Assembly (NCBI GenBank): GCA_021234155.1
Contig: JAJEKV010000008.1
Coordinates: 9,514,445-9,578,444 of the forward strand
Length of the DNA: 64,000 nucleotides
From: Isoetes taiwanensis
Lineage: Eukaryota > Streptophyta > Lycopodiopsida > Isoetales > Isoetaceae
Reading direction: 5' to 3'
A program made the position numbers and the translations under genes. The notes under the pieces were generated by a model. It had not been told where the DNA came from. It did not search any database and saw nothing but the letters and a program-made list of their open reading frames with translations. This document shows, one piece after another, positions 21,690-33,349 of the stretch; position 1 is the stretch's first letter, and each line of letters starts with the position of its first letter.

Positions 21690-24448
21690 CGCCTCAAGAA
21701 ACAAACCGACATTCCATGAGTAGGCGTGTCCGAGGCCGAAGGCACCGACACCGGCATTCGGATTGCAAAGGAAAAATGGGACGCCGCCGATTTAAGGAGC
21801 CGAAAGCAAGATGCATTTGAGAGCAGCACAAAAACCTGCTTGAAGATGGACCGGGATCTCGGTGAGGTGGCGGCGTTCGCAAGAAGGTGTCAAGACCATG
21901 AAGCGCATCAGCAGGCGCTGCCAACCACGCCATTAGCAATATAGATCCAATTCATGGTGTTATCAAGAGTGGCACCCTCCTCCCAATTGGGCGGCGAACA
22001 AAACGGGGATCCCACCGAGATCTGTCGAGATCCGAGGTGGAGTCCATCCAAAGATGGCCATCCATGACCTTGGTCCAAAATGGGCGACGCCAATCGAGGT
22101 CGAACCCACGGCGTGGAGGAACACCTAGGGAAGCATAGGGAGAGGGAACCATGCCCGGGGGCGGGGTTCTTGAGCCCGCCCCTAATTCATCGACAAGGGG
22201 CGGATCAAGGGCTTTGCACCAACGATCCCGCATGCAGGCGTAGAGTTGAGAGTTGACAGGAGGCTATCCCGGCCCGCGGGGACGGTTTTGCTATCCGAGA
22301 GAGCACGCAATTGATTGTACCCGTGAGGTGTTGCATGTAAACTTGTGCATAGGGAAGATCCTCGGGATGTCCCGTGATACTTCCTTATTTGTTGCAAAGA
22401 CTTCCGCTTGCCGAGAGGCAAATGATGAGCAAGCTCGTGCATGTACTCTTGATGAAGAGTGGGTCCGAGCATGATCACGGCGAGATAGGGGTTGTTATCC
22501 CGAAGCAACCATTGAAGAGTGGGGTCACCCCGAAAGTTCTGTCGGGGCCCATCCCGAAATCTCTCCCAAGTAGCACCCAGATAGAAATCATGAAAGACGT
22601 AAGCCATGGGCTAAACAATTCTGAAGGTGATGAAGTCCGGATCGTCGCAGTGAATGAGATCAAAGACCAAAAGGGCACAAAGATAAACCTTTGTCTTCAA
22701 TTGAGAGTTCGGCCGATCCAAGAAAAAATCGCGGTCTTGCGCAGTGAACATCCACGGGACCATCAGCCCCATGCTACTTCGGAAAAGAAAGAGGTGGCGG
22801 CGGCAACCACATAATCCGAGATAGCGAGAAGGAACCGGAAATCAACAGGCGGTGGCTAACGATGGCAATATAGCCGCAAGTTTGGTGCAGGCCTCATCGC
22901 CAGACCCGAATAGCGTCTTTAATCGTTGTTCAAGGTCACGGATCCCGTGGTCCTTTTCTAACGTATAGGCGTGGTCAGTCACGGACCCGTTTATGAGAAG
23001 TGTGGACTGTGAGGTGGATTGCCCGGGAGCATTGAGTCGGCTAAAGCAAATCTCCGCGTCATCAAGAATTTTCTCGTTTCGTACCTCGTAAAGGCGATCT
23101 TGGAGAGATGTGAGCCGTGAAGTTTGGCGTGGAGAGCCGAGCCGTCCGAGAGGCAATTTGAGCGCCACGCCGGTAAGGTTTTGAACGTGAGTCTTTGTAA
23201 TTGTCACAAAGCTCTGAGTACAAGGCGTCAAGCTTAGCTATATCTTTCTCTTTGTCACTCAGGAGAGTATCTTTGAACTTGTTTTGCTCCAATAAGTCCT
23301 GAATTTCGGATTGGAGTTGAGCCTGCTGATCTGTAAGTAGGCTGGTCTGATCCTGTGCACTTTTGAGATCTATACGGGCCTGTAAGAGAGCTCCGTGCTT
23401 GTCTTGAAGTTGGGCCTCCAAAGTTTGAACTTGTGCGAAGGGCGCCTTGAAGGTCACTGCGAAACCGCATCCCCGGCCTCTAGGGCCGTTTTGAACCCCA
23501 TTCATAAGAGCGTCTTGGGATTCTTGTAACTTGAGAAAAGCAGCTTGAGCATCCTGCTGATACTGATACAACAACTGACGAGGGTGCCTTGGTGGTGGAG
23601 CCTGCTGTTGCCTGGTTTGCGATGTTTGTGAAACATGGTGTGAACTGGAATGCTTGGATTCTCAGAAAGAGGGAGGAGACCGTGACATGGGAGTCTGCGG
23701 AATTTTGACATGACCAGAGGAAGAAGGGGCGTGAAGTGCCGACTTGGCGAAGTCCGAGGAAGGGACCGCCAAAGTGGAATCATGAGAATGAGGAGGTGTG
23801 GGAGGAAAGTAATGACGGATAATGGCTTGAAGGTGGCCTCCCACGATACTTGAAAATAGAAGTGGCAGCCAAGACGGTCCACTTCTTGGAGAAGACTAGA
23901 AAGAAAGAATTGGGGCCAATCAATGTGTTGGTTGGAGTGCGTAGCGATGAGCACAATATTATAGAAAGGCTTATTGATATGGGTGTTCTTGATAGAATAC
24001 CCAAGGAATTTCATGCCACGAAAACTTAACAAAAGTTTCATGGGGTTTGTCTATATTTGTCAAGCGATGCACATTGGCGTGATAAGGAGGTGCACCAAAC
24101 TTCGGTGACATCTAGATCCCGTATGGCGGACCAAGATAAACAAGGGGTTTGCAAAGGAATATGGAATACCTCGAAATCAGGTGTTGAGTCAATAAATGGT
24201 GGTGCCATCGACCACCGTGGTGTATCCATGCGGTCGTTGACGATGTTAGCGATGAACCGCTTCAACCGGGTCGGATTTGGAGCCTAAGTTCCATTTGAGA
24301 GAATTCGTAAAGTTTACGGCGCTCTGCGACTTCACGATTCGGGCCAACAAGGGCTTCACGGAAAGTGGGCGTCAAGAAAGATACAGACTCGAAAAGAGCC
24401 GGTTCCCAGGAAAGAGGCTTGAAGTGTAGAAAATTTTGGTGCCGCCAT
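21690..24448 (-). pseudogene. Extra sense ORF between integrase and 3' LTR of element A
   Basis: Begins at an ATG (24446-24448) conserved in the duplicate (41225). The N-terminus there reads MAAPKFSTLQAS then EALVGPNREVGERQKLYEFS, followed by EVFHIPLQTPCLSW. Further on, in changing frames, come THINKPFYNIVLIATHSN (about 23940), a coiled coil QLQDKHGALLQARIDLKSAQ to LLSDKEKDIAKLDALYSEL (about 23230-23430), and LLRDNNPYLAVIMLGPTLHQ (about 22460). At least six frame changes break it. Extra ORFs in this position are known in the Tat and Athila lineages; their function is unresolved. No membrane segment is evident, so an envelope role is not supported. Confidence 0.6.
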
Positions 24449-24914
24449 GGCAAAGATTTGCGGAAAAAGAACAATGATTCAAGGGCGGAGGATCGAAGGC
24501 AAAGAAACGGAGGACGGGGCGGCGCAGAGGAGGGAAAAAGGTTTAGGGCGCGCAAATGGAGGCGAAGAGGCATGATGAGGGACGAAACAAAGAACCGCTG
24601 ATGGTGCAGTGTTGAAAGATGCCAAGGAGGCGATTGAGAGGCAAAAATTTGGCTAAGTCCCCAAACAACCAAGGGAGAAGCAATGAACGGTGGAGATGAG
24701 ACGTGAGAAAAATGATCGGATGTGACAAAATGCCAAAGGACACATATTAATGTGTGACGGGTATGAAAAGAAGCAATGGCATTTAATGCTGTCAACTCGA
24801 AGTGGGATATCATTAAAACGAATGTGTCAGAGGGTACCATGGCTAGATATGCGGCGGGGGAACAGATTCTCTGTTTAGAAACAGCTTTGCATTGTAAACA
24901 CGTTGGCGATTTTT

Positions 24915-25004
24915 TTGATTGGTCCACGTCGACAAGGAGTTCCTCGGTTGGCTATATAAGACGAACCGGGAGTGAAGCGAAGACATTCGATGGCGCTCAG
25001 CATG
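24915..25004 (+). promoter_or_regulatory. Antisense promoter in element A (copy 1), cut by the DNA transposon
   Basis: An inverted CCAAT (ATTGG, 24919) and a TATA box (CTATATAAG, 24952-24960) lie 25-40 bp upstream of ATG GCG CTC AGC ATG. The intact counterpart is at 41685-41774. In this copy the 4,075-bp DNA transposon begins directly after the second ATG. Confidence 0.55.
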
Positions 25005-25434
25005 CATTAGGGCGGATTTGGGGTCTGAAAATGGCCTCCTATCAGCCATTCCACGTCATATTTCCGCTCCTTTTTTCCCATGCCACCTAGGATACCAAAA
25101 TCTCATCATTACAGATTTACTTGGAATATTCTCCCGGAATAAGGGGGATTGCGCATTCATGGCGCCATATATATTTAATTCTGTTGGTTGTCAGACAGGC
25201 TGATGCAACATGTGGCGCTTCTAAAAAGCCACTTGCATTATAGCATACCTGCAACTCATGGCGGTGCCTCTTGGTTTGTCAGATACCAAGCGTGCGTGTT
25301 ACCGATTCTTGCGCTATTTTCATTTAGAGGCCATGGCCATACAAGCTTCCCGCCTTCCACATTTCAAAATTTGAATGTGTAGGTTGAAGCTTTGTATCAG
25401 ACTTTCATTTCGAGGCGCTGCGGCTGCGCCTTAT

Positions 25435-25625
25435 GGGTGGTTCACATGGAGAAGTTTAGGCCCTCCGCTGAGTTCTGGCGGAGTCAGCACTGATTAAAAA
25501 ATTCAGCGCTGCATCAGCTACGCAAGTTGGATCTTGCAAGGGCTGATTTTCCAAAACGGGGCTGAATTTTTTTGCCTCGGCCCGGCAGGGTTTTAAGCCC
25601 GGTAACCCTTTGTCCATGTGAACCC
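25435..25625. repeat. Small foldback nested in the DNA transposon
   Basis: Left GGG(TG)GTTCACATGGA(G)AA and right TT(G)TCCATGTGAACCC are inverted copies with one 2-nt gap and one mismatch. Between them lie further short inverted pieces (CCGCTGAGTTCTGGCGG). About 190 bp with no target duplication that I can see. Probably a MITE inside the larger element. Confidence 0.45.
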
Positions 25626-25701
25626 AAAGTTAACTCGGGATCTTTACTTCATCCCAATACAGGCTTTCCGCCCCCTACAATTCAAAATTTGAATTTGCTT
25701 A

Positions 25702-26178
25702 ATGTATAAAAGCATGGATTGTAGGAGAATGGACTTTTCGATTTCCATATGCACGTTGCAAATTTCAAAAACGAGGTTAGTACGGACGTTCGGCTCACAC
25801 GAAGCGAATTGTGCTGGGGCATACAAATTGTACACCTTCATTTCGCGCGTCGCGATCCACGATATGGAAGCTCCAAATGATGTGTGGATAAGGATCCAAC
25901 TGACTCACGAATATGCTCCAGTCTTCAATCGCAAAAAAAGAGGTCTAAAAAATAAGAACTTAGACCTCGACGTGTTGTGTCTTGCAGGCTCAAAAAGTGT
26001 TGACATCTGGGCGGATGGCAGTTTATATCCATTGGATCCGTTGAGTGGCAAGAAACCGTCATTTCAGGACGTTTCAAGTTTAGTCCGATTTTGTGGTGAC
26101 GGTAACTCTGGCCTCCTAGGATATTGTGAGAGATTGAGAGATGAAGGCATTCTAATCGAATACGCTTCCTTGAGATGA
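25702..26178 (+). CDS. Uncharacterised 158-aa ORF inside the DNA transposon
   Basis: An uninterrupted frame from ATG to TGA in otherwise AT-rich DNA. It contains VWIRIQLTHEYAPVFN, a Lys-rich patch RKKRGLKNKN, SVDIWADGSLYPLDPL and a C-terminus LLGYCERLRDEGILIEY. I do not recognise the family; it shows no DDE triad, zinc knuckle or membrane segment. It may be cargo captured by the transposon. Length and more even codon composition than the surroundings give modest support for real coding. The ATG choice is open: an in-frame Met also lies at residue 11. Confidence 0.4.
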   Translation: MYKSMDCRRMDFSISICTLQISKTRLVRTFGSHEANCAGAYKLYTFISRVAIHDMEAPNDVWIRIQLTHEYAPVFNRKKRGLKNKNLDLDVLCLAGSKSVDIWADGSLYPLDPLSGKKPSFQDVSSLVRFCGDGNSGLLGYCERLRDEGILIEYASLR

Positions 26179-26531
26179 GCCGCTTCGATAAGGAAGGGGA
26201 AATGTCCGTGAAGATGCTAATAAATGACATTATACTTTGCAATGTGAAGGGTTTATACATTCTTGAAGTACAAAGGTTATGGTGTTTGTGTTTAGATATC
26301 GCTAATACAAGAAGGCTTTGACTACCTTTAACAATAGATTCCTTTAAAACTCTATTGCTATTTGAATTATAGCAAAAATGAGTCTTGAAACTCTTTAAGT
26401 AGTAGAAGAACTCTTTGACTAGTTATCCATTTGATGACCATTTTTTAAGAAAATATGATATGTGACATTCTTATATGCAAACATTCATAAAATTTATGAA
26501 CATTGAAGGTCAAAATCATCCTTGTTTAAAG

Positions 26532-28188
26532 AGGATCATATGATCACGAAATCTTCATGCTTGTGAAGTAATTGCATATAAGAAATTAAACTTGGTGTGA
26601 TCCTTGCGTAAAAAAGTAAATAGAAACACAAATATTCAACTTACAACTTAGCGTAAACAAATAGTATTTTAATAAACCAACACTTTATATACTAACACTT
26701 TACACTTTAAATAAGATATTTCTTTCTTTCCTTTTACTTGAAAGCTATTTTTTTTTTTCAAGATGGATCACACCAAGCCGAATAATACATATGCAAAAAA
26801 AAAAAAAAGGGACACACTAAATTCGAATGGTGTGATCCACTTTCTTATTTGTTGTCAAATTAAAATTAAACACAAGTACTCATTCCTATTTGTATCTAAA
26901 ATGCTTTACCACTCTTAAGTACATAAGTCATTATCCCTTTTCAAAGAGCATATTATTTTTCAAGAAGGATCACACCAAGCGAATAGTACATATGCAACAA
27001 AAATGGAACACACTAAATTCGCATCGTGTGATCCACTTTCTTATTTGTTGTCAAATTAAAATTAAACACAAGTACCCCTTCTCATTTAATGCTTTACCAC
27101 CCCAAGTGCATAAAGTTATTAGTCCTTTTCAAAGAGCATATCTTTTTTTTTAAGAAGGATCACATCAAGCATCCTATTTGCATCTAAAATACTTTACCAA
27201 CTCTAGTAGTACATAAAGTTATTAGCCCTTTTCAAAAAAAGCAAACACTTTATCAATAAATGAGCACGTCACATATCCACACTTAACTTCAAATAAGACA
27301 CATATGTATTTCTTTTATTAAAAGATAATCAAAGTAATTTTACTATAGGAAGTCATGTTTTTCCAAAAGATCACACCAAAGCGAATTTTGTATAAGCTAA
27401 AAGGTTGGAATATACTAAATTAAGCATGGTGTGATCCACTTTTTCTTGTTTGTTGTCAATAGATAATAACACCAAGTCCCTCATCAATAGTCTCTCATTT
27501 GCATATAAAATATATATCATTCCAAGTTATATTATGTTTTTTCAAGAGGGTCCCAAAGCAAAATACAAACACATAATCAATAAGCCAACACTTTACCAAC
27601 AACCAAAGCTTTATTAAATAAGATTTTTATGTTATTTTATCAAACCTAACAATGTTTCCATATGTGACACTTTGAGTTAAGCTGATCCAAAGGCTCATGA
27701 AAGCGACATTTTATACAATATGTCTTTGGAGCTTTTGTGTCGTGGCATTAGTAAACACCTCTAATGGAGCAAATATTTTGTAACTCATTTTTTCAACAAC
27801 CCCGGATGCACGCCTTATCAAACATTTCTTCATTGCAAGGACACCATTCTCATAAGGCTTGCACAATTAAATAAACGAGGTCATGGGGCGACTTTCAAGC
27901 TCGGCTCCCACAATTTTACAACGTAAAATTAGATGCCCATTGCCCTCAATGTATATCTTGGAAAAGCATGTCTCTTATGTCCATATGTTGAGACAACAAC
28001 GATGCGGTAAATGCTTTTCCCTAGTCCCAAATCCCCGACATCGATAAATATAGCCCAAAAGAAAATATTTGATTCGGTGAGTGAATATAAATCAAGAAGA
28101 GGGAAGAAAAAAAGAAGCAAGGATCACATGACCCGAATCTCACTACACATTTACAAAGTGCATATGCATTTTTAGCATGGTGTGATCC
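26532..28188. repeat. Array of GGATCACACC...GGTGTGATCC hairpins
   Basis: At least five hairpins share arms GGATCACACCA and TGGTGTGATCC around 35-50 nt AT-rich loops, at about 26532-26603 (degenerate), 26765-26838, 26967-27034, 27369-27438 and 28121-28188; a half copy is at 27155. Between the second and fourth, whole units of about 200 bp (including CTTTCTTATTTGTTGTCAAA) repeat in tandem. The arms may be transposase-binding sites, as subterminal repeats are in other DNA transposons. Confidence 0.75.
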
Positions 28189-28189
28189 A

Positions 28190-29040
28190 TGTATTATTGA
28201 GGGTGCAAATTTGCAAATATCCTCCTCTTCAAACCCCTTCCCCCCCTCCCTTCCCTTTTTTTTTTTTGCAATATACTATCCATAGCATTTATTTTGAACC
28301 CTATAGTTCTACCTATTCATTCAGTATGAATGTCGCTCGTGATGTAACTCCATAGTCATCCTTAGTTAAGGATAGCATTCTCACCCACAAGCCTATGGAT
28401 AGATATCCTTCCACCGTCATGCCTTTATTGTTTTGTAAGTGATGAACTGCAAAGCAATGTAGGAGTACTAGGAGCAATGATGGATGCAATTAGAGATCTG
28501 GTCGGTCGTTGAATTGTAAGAATGAATGGCGAGGAAGCAATACGATGAATGGGAAGAGCTGAAAAGTAGGAAAACTTCGAATGAAAATTTGGGTAGTAAA
28601 AACATGGCATGTAACGTCGTTTGCTTGTCCTTTGTCGTCTCGCCGTTGTTGCTTAACTCTATGCTCGCCCATAAAAAAACACGAACACTATTGGAGACTT
28701 GGATTCCAAATGAAGAGCCGGCGGCGAGAGGATGCACGTGAGCGGCTAATGTGAACAATGGAAATCTTGGTGCCAAAATTTGAAAAAGTGGTTGGTGCAT
28801 GTGGGCATGTGCAATGATGGCGGAAAAAGTAGCCATTATTTTGGTCCGCGATACGATTTTCGAAAAATGCGGGCCATTAATGTGGTTGCAATGAATGCAC
28901 AAACATGTCCTATGAAATTTCGCCATGTGGATGCCAAGTAAGCCTGCTCCTCTTTCTACTTGCCAACTAATACTGACTTTGGAAAAAAATGCGCAAACAT
29001 CATTGGTCGCGAGAAACATGACGTGGAATTCTGGCATCCA
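28190..29040. other. Right part of the DNA transposon without a recognisable gene
   Basis: A minus frame of 189 codons (28468-29037) crosses the region, but it runs through the inverted end and shows no motif. I regard it as chance. Confidence 0.4.
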
Positions 29041-29076
29041 AGATAAGGGCCATTTTGAGACCCCAAATCCGCCCTA

Positions 29077-29331
29077 ATGGCTGCTGCTGGTTTGAACGAG
29101 AACTGCACGATGCCCACTAACTGTCAAGAGTGGATTACTTGCAAAATGAATTGTCTGGACCTCTGGCGCTGCCACAATCGTGGCCTGAGAATGGATGGCT
29201 GGTGTTCCGGGATGGCTGAACATCCCGATCCTCATACCAACGGGATGGAGGTGGTTTTGCACCTTCGCTGGGACCCTGAGCAGAACCTCTACCACCTCCT
29301 CCGCATCACCTCTGCTCCAAACCCGGAGTAG
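29077..29331 (+). pseudogene. Antisense Cys-rich ORF, copy 1 (separated from its promoter)
   Basis: 84 codons from an ATG supplied by the right end of the DNA transposon to TAG. The product (ENCTMPTNC ... ITCKMNCLDLWRC ... GWCSGM) matches the intact copy at 41760-42026 with one residue change (Pro for Leu). The native TATA box and first five codons are 4 kb away at 24953-25004, on the other side of the insert. It lies opposite to, and convergent with, integrase. No known family. Confidence 0.5.
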
Positions 29332-29465
29332 AGGGTTTTTCCTCTTAGGTTTTTAGTAGATAGGGCTCTGAGCCCGTTTTTGTATATAGGGCAGTGCCCA
29401 TAGCGGAAATAGCTGGGCTGTGCCCACATTTTGTAAAAAATTTCCACCTATAATATGCCACTGTT

Positions 29466-30755
29466 TTAGTCACTTTCGGTTGTGGTTGTGTCTTGAACTG
29501 CATCTGTTTGTTGATGGTCGCTTTCTGTGTGATGAAATGTTTTGAGGCGAAAGCCATTAACCAGTGTAGGTAATGGAGTGCCATCTAACTCAGCCAGTTG
29601 AAAAACGCTGGGTCGAACCATTTGAACAATTTGATAAGGGCCAAGCCAACGAAACTTAAGTTTACCCGGAAAATTTTTGTACCGAGAATCATAAAGAAGA
29701 ACCAAATCTCCTGCGTTGAATGTTTTTGTCTTCAGACGTTTGTCATGTAAAGATTTTTGCAACTGTTGTCCATGAAGAACACGAATATAAGCATCCCTTC
29801 TAAGTTCATCCAACTGTTCCAATTGATAGACCCTTTCTTTGAGTGCAGCAGGCGGATTATGGGCAGTAGCCAGTTGAAAACGGAGAGTTGGTAGGATGTA
29901 TTTAAACGGCATGAGAGCTTCACTCGACCATAAACCAATTTGAAAGGATTGTGACCTGTAGCTATTTTGAAACAAGTATTGTAGGCCCAAAGAACAGTAG
30001 GAAGCTTTGTTTGCCAGTCAGTGCGAGAAGCGTCACAAATTTTCTTGAGAATTGTGACCAGAGTTTTGTTCGTGCTTTCTGCCAAACCATTACCTTGAGG
30101 ATAGTAAGGTGTGCTCTTGTGATGATGTATCGGGGAGATAATCCGTCGGCTCCTTGATGGTATGATTGATAAAATGGACACCACGATCACCGACCAGCTC
30201 AGGTGGGGCAGCCAAATCGCTGCGTGATAATTTGTTGATATAGGACCTTGGTACGTGCTTGCCGCAGTTGTTGTGCGGAAGTCGCAAGCTTCCGCCATTT
30301 AGTAGCGTGGTCGGTGAGAACCAGAATGTAGCGCGCACGCGGGTGTGCCGCGGGGAGGATCGATGGGTCCCACAAAATCCATTCCCCATTTGGTTTGAAG
30401 GAAGTGGCGTGGCGGCCGGCGTCAAGGGAAGAGCGTCCACAAAGTCGTGGGCGTCCCACACACCGGCAAGCATCACACGCGTCTTGGCGTGGGCGTGAGC
30501 GTCTTTGAAGAGCGTGGGCCAAAAATACCCAGCTAGAAGGATTTTGCGTGCCGTGGTGTCACCATGAAAATGACCACCACCTAGCCCTTGATGAGCTTCT
30601 CGGACAATATCTGGAACTTCATGAGGTAGAACACAGCGTCGAAGGATGGTATCCTTACCCTTTTTGTAAAGATGTCCTGCAACCATGGTGTAGTCACGGA
30701 CGTCGCGGAGAAATTGATGACGACGGGATTGTCGTTTGGCATGAGAGAGCGTCAT
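29466..30755 (-). pseudogene. Integrase of element A, copy 1 (frameshifted)
   Basis: Catalyses insertion of the retrotransposon DNA. The zinc-binding N-terminus is visible (EAHQGLGGGHFHGDTTARK, then a Cys-x2-Cys in another frame). The core Asp/Asp/Glu pieces are present but in shifted frames, and the C-terminal part 29466-29990 (KTFNAGDLVLLYDSRYKN, KFRWLGPYQI) is intact. The copy at 42166-43161 reads through cleanly from the core to the end. The differences cluster at CAG/CTG sites, so some breaks may be artefacts. Confidence 0.85.
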
Positions 30756-30826
30756 GTCCTCTGGTGGAAGAGCGCCTGTGAGGAGGTACTGCTGAAAGTC
30801 ATGGAACCAATGTGGTGTTGCCGTGA

Positions 30827-31900
30827 CTAAAAAGAGTTGAGCGTCAGGACACAGAAAATGAGACCCAAAGCTTCACGCTCTGTGGCAGAATAGTTGCGCT
30901 CAACAGAATTGAGTTTTCGGCTGGCATATCGATTTGGTTTGTCAGTGTGCGCATCATATTCTTGAGAAAGAACAGCTCCAATAGCAAACGCCGAGACATC
31001 GACATGAACATGAAAGGGCTTGTCCCATTGAGGAGGAACAAGAACCGGGGCCTGAGTAAGCAAAAGCTTCAACTGTTGGAAAGCAGCATCCGCCTGGGAA
31101 TTCCAAGCCCAGGTGGATTCATCACCCGTGAGTTTATGAATGGGATCTGCAATGGCTGCTAGTCCAGGAATGAAGGTGGAGTAATAATTGACCTTACCCA
31201 GGAAAGAGCGTGTCTCCTTGATATTGGCTGGTGCTTGAGCTTTGAGCACACAACTGATTTTGGCAGGATCGGTGGTGATACCTGCTTTACTGACAACGTG
31301 TCCTAACAGAACACCTGAGGTGACACAAAAGGTGCATTTCTCCGGATTGAGACTAATGCCGGACTCATCACATTTCTGAAAGACGAGTTCCAATTTATCC
31401 AAATGGTCAGCCATGGAACTGTAGGCAGAGAAATCATCTTGAAAATTTTGTAAGAAGGGATTTTCCTTCATAAAATCATGAAAAACTGAGAGCATGATGC
31501 GTTGAAACGTGGATGGAGAGTTTGATAAGCCAAAAGGAACCACCTTGTGGGCAAAAGTGCCCCACGGGGTGGTGAAAGTAGTCTTGAGTTGATCAGATTA
31601 TTTGATTGAGATCTGATTGTAGCCAGAAAAACCATCCATGAAGGAGTACATCTCATGTCCAGCGACCTCTTCCAGAACCTGGTCTGTGAAGGGAAGTGGA
31701 AAATGATCACGCTCCGTGGCCTGATTGAGTTTTCGGTAGTCCACGCAAACTCGGATCTTACCATTGTGTTTGAGTGCAATGACGATGGGGCTCACCCATT
31801 CAGAATGTTTGACCTCATAGATCAAACCTGCAGCAAGGAGTTTGTCAATTTCCGCCTTGACGCGATCACGGTAATTGGGGTTGAGCCGGTACTGTCGTTG
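30827..31900 (-). pseudogene. Reverse transcriptase and RNase H of element A, copy 1
   Basis: Copies the element RNA into DNA. Visible in order on the minus strand: EWVSPIVIALKHNGKIRVCV and DYRKLNQAT (31825-31730), FMDGFSGYNQI (about 31650-31615), VPFGLSNSPSTFQRIM (31540), the catalytic FQDDF variant of YxDD (about 31440), LLGHVVSKAGITTDP (31310), SFLGKVNYYSTFIPG (31200), and RNase H VHVDVSAFAIGAVLSQE (about 31010) with SATEREAL (30890). A stop between 31600 and 31540 and a shift near 30850 break the frame. The 238-codon frame 31543-30827 is the longest piece. Confidence 0.9.
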
Positions 31901-32488
31901 CTATACTGGACGTGCATCTGATTTGGTAGGAATGGTGAGTTCCCCCAAGGCTTTGTTGATTCCCCGAAGATCTCTGTAGCTCCAGGCGAAAATGTGTTTG
32001 AACTTTTTGAAAAGCGTGACGGCCCTGTTACGATAGGGGGTTGGAAGATTGGCAGCAAGGCGGACAGGCTGATTGTTGCCTACGTCCACGATCTCGACTT
32101 CAGGAGTCTGAATATGGGGTATCACTTCTGTGTCCTGGACAATGTGTGCAGGAGGTTGAAGCATAACAGGATGCGTGGCACTCTGCGTGGTGAAAAAGAG
32201 AGGTTGCTGAGTTTCATCAAGCAGAGTTGCTTCATGACAAATATGGACATCTACAGGAGCTGCGGGGAGATGCCACATCGAAAAAGTGATCAACCCGTTG
32301 AATTAGATTGCAAGGAGCCGGTAAGGGTCAAGCAAAACAGCCCACGGCCTGGTCCTGATCAAGGGTCATTTCGCCCCAAGGATCAGCATATTTCGGGTAG
32401 GATGACGAGGGCGGACTTCGCAGTGGAGCCCGAACTTGATAGATATTTTGGGCGTCCTCGAGAATCGGTTATTAGCGGAGAGAGGGGT

Positions 32489-33060
32489 TCAGCATTGTCG
32501 ACGGAAATGATTTTGCCCTGTTTCCAAGTCCATGGTGGCATTGAGGTGACCATCTGTGATGACTAACGTCGATCCGCGTGACCCGTAAATGGATACTCTT
32601 GGCCTAGCGGAGAAAAAGTCCACCGACCAACATTTCATAATCACACGGATCTTCTCCAGCCTTCCAAACACCAAATTCCAAGGGGAATCGGAGATCACCA
32701 ATGTTGATGTGAAGAAGAGGCGTGGCGCCTTGAGGTCGCGTGATATGGCCATTAGCCAATTTGATGTCATATGGGGCACGATAGAGTTGTTTGATGCCCA
32801 TTTGTTTGCGAGTTTATCCGTGATGAGATTGACCCAGCGCTACCTCCGTCAATTTGAACATTATTGACTTGTTGATTGCCCACCGTGGCATGTACGAGTG
32901 GGAGTAGAGGTAGCAACAGCCCCAACCAAAACAGTCGGGGAGTGGTAACTGGTCCTTGAGAGCGGGGACGAGTTTCAAAATTGTGGCCAAACTTAAAGGA
33001 ATTTTGATTTTGCTAGTTCCTCTTGGAGTTCGAGGCACATGAGAAAAAGGATCTGGCTGG
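32489..33060 (-). pseudogene. Protease region of element A, copy 1
   Basis: Fragments MGIKQLYRAPYDIKLANGHI and the following glycine-rich strand (32801-32604) match the intact protease at 45714-45046, which contains the active-site motif VQIDGGSAVNLI. Several frame changes are present. The protease cleaves the Gag-Pol precursor. Confidence 0.75.
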
Positions 33061-33349
33061 ATCCACAGTCTTTGGAGTCGCGTGGTAATGAAGCGGCAAC
33101 TTCTTTGAGTAGGTCAACCTCGGCAGCTATATTTGGATATGTCCGAGGCGTGGAGGTTGAGGGGCGTGGAAGGGGCTTCATGTCTTTGTTGAGCTCGAGT
33201 AGTGGCATGAGCGTTAGCCAACGTCGCGGCCTTCAGCGGCTTGCATGAGGTTCAAAATGCTTTGGCGAACTTTAGGCATAACATGCGGCATGAGTTTCTC
33301 AAGTCTGGTGCAAAGTGAACCTTTTTTTTCTTCTTCATGAGGAATGGTG

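Larger units (their letters stand above)
25005..29079. mobile_element. DNA transposon, 4,075 bp, 32-bp terminal inverted repeats
   Basis: Left end CATTAGGGCGGATTTGGGGT continues CTGAAAATGGCC; the right end is its reverse complement with one mismatch. A second conserved block TTCCACGTCAT.TTTC follows inside each end. The duplicate at 41772-41776 shows the empty site (CAGCATGGCTGCTG), which proves insertion, or precise loss, relative to copy 2. The target duplication is unclear: ATG if the ends are trimmed, none if the repeats are symmetric. No transposase is recognisable, so it is probably non-autonomous. The inside holds one 158-codon ORF, a small foldback and an array of hairpin repeats. Confidence 0.85.

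Noticed and set aside
21690-24448. Envelope gene of element A
   Set aside because: Position would allow it, but no signal peptide, transmembrane segment or furin-like site is visible; a coiled coil is.
28468-29037. 189-codon minus-strand ORF at the right end of the DNA transposon
   Set aside because: It runs through the terminal inverted repeat and shows no transposase motif.
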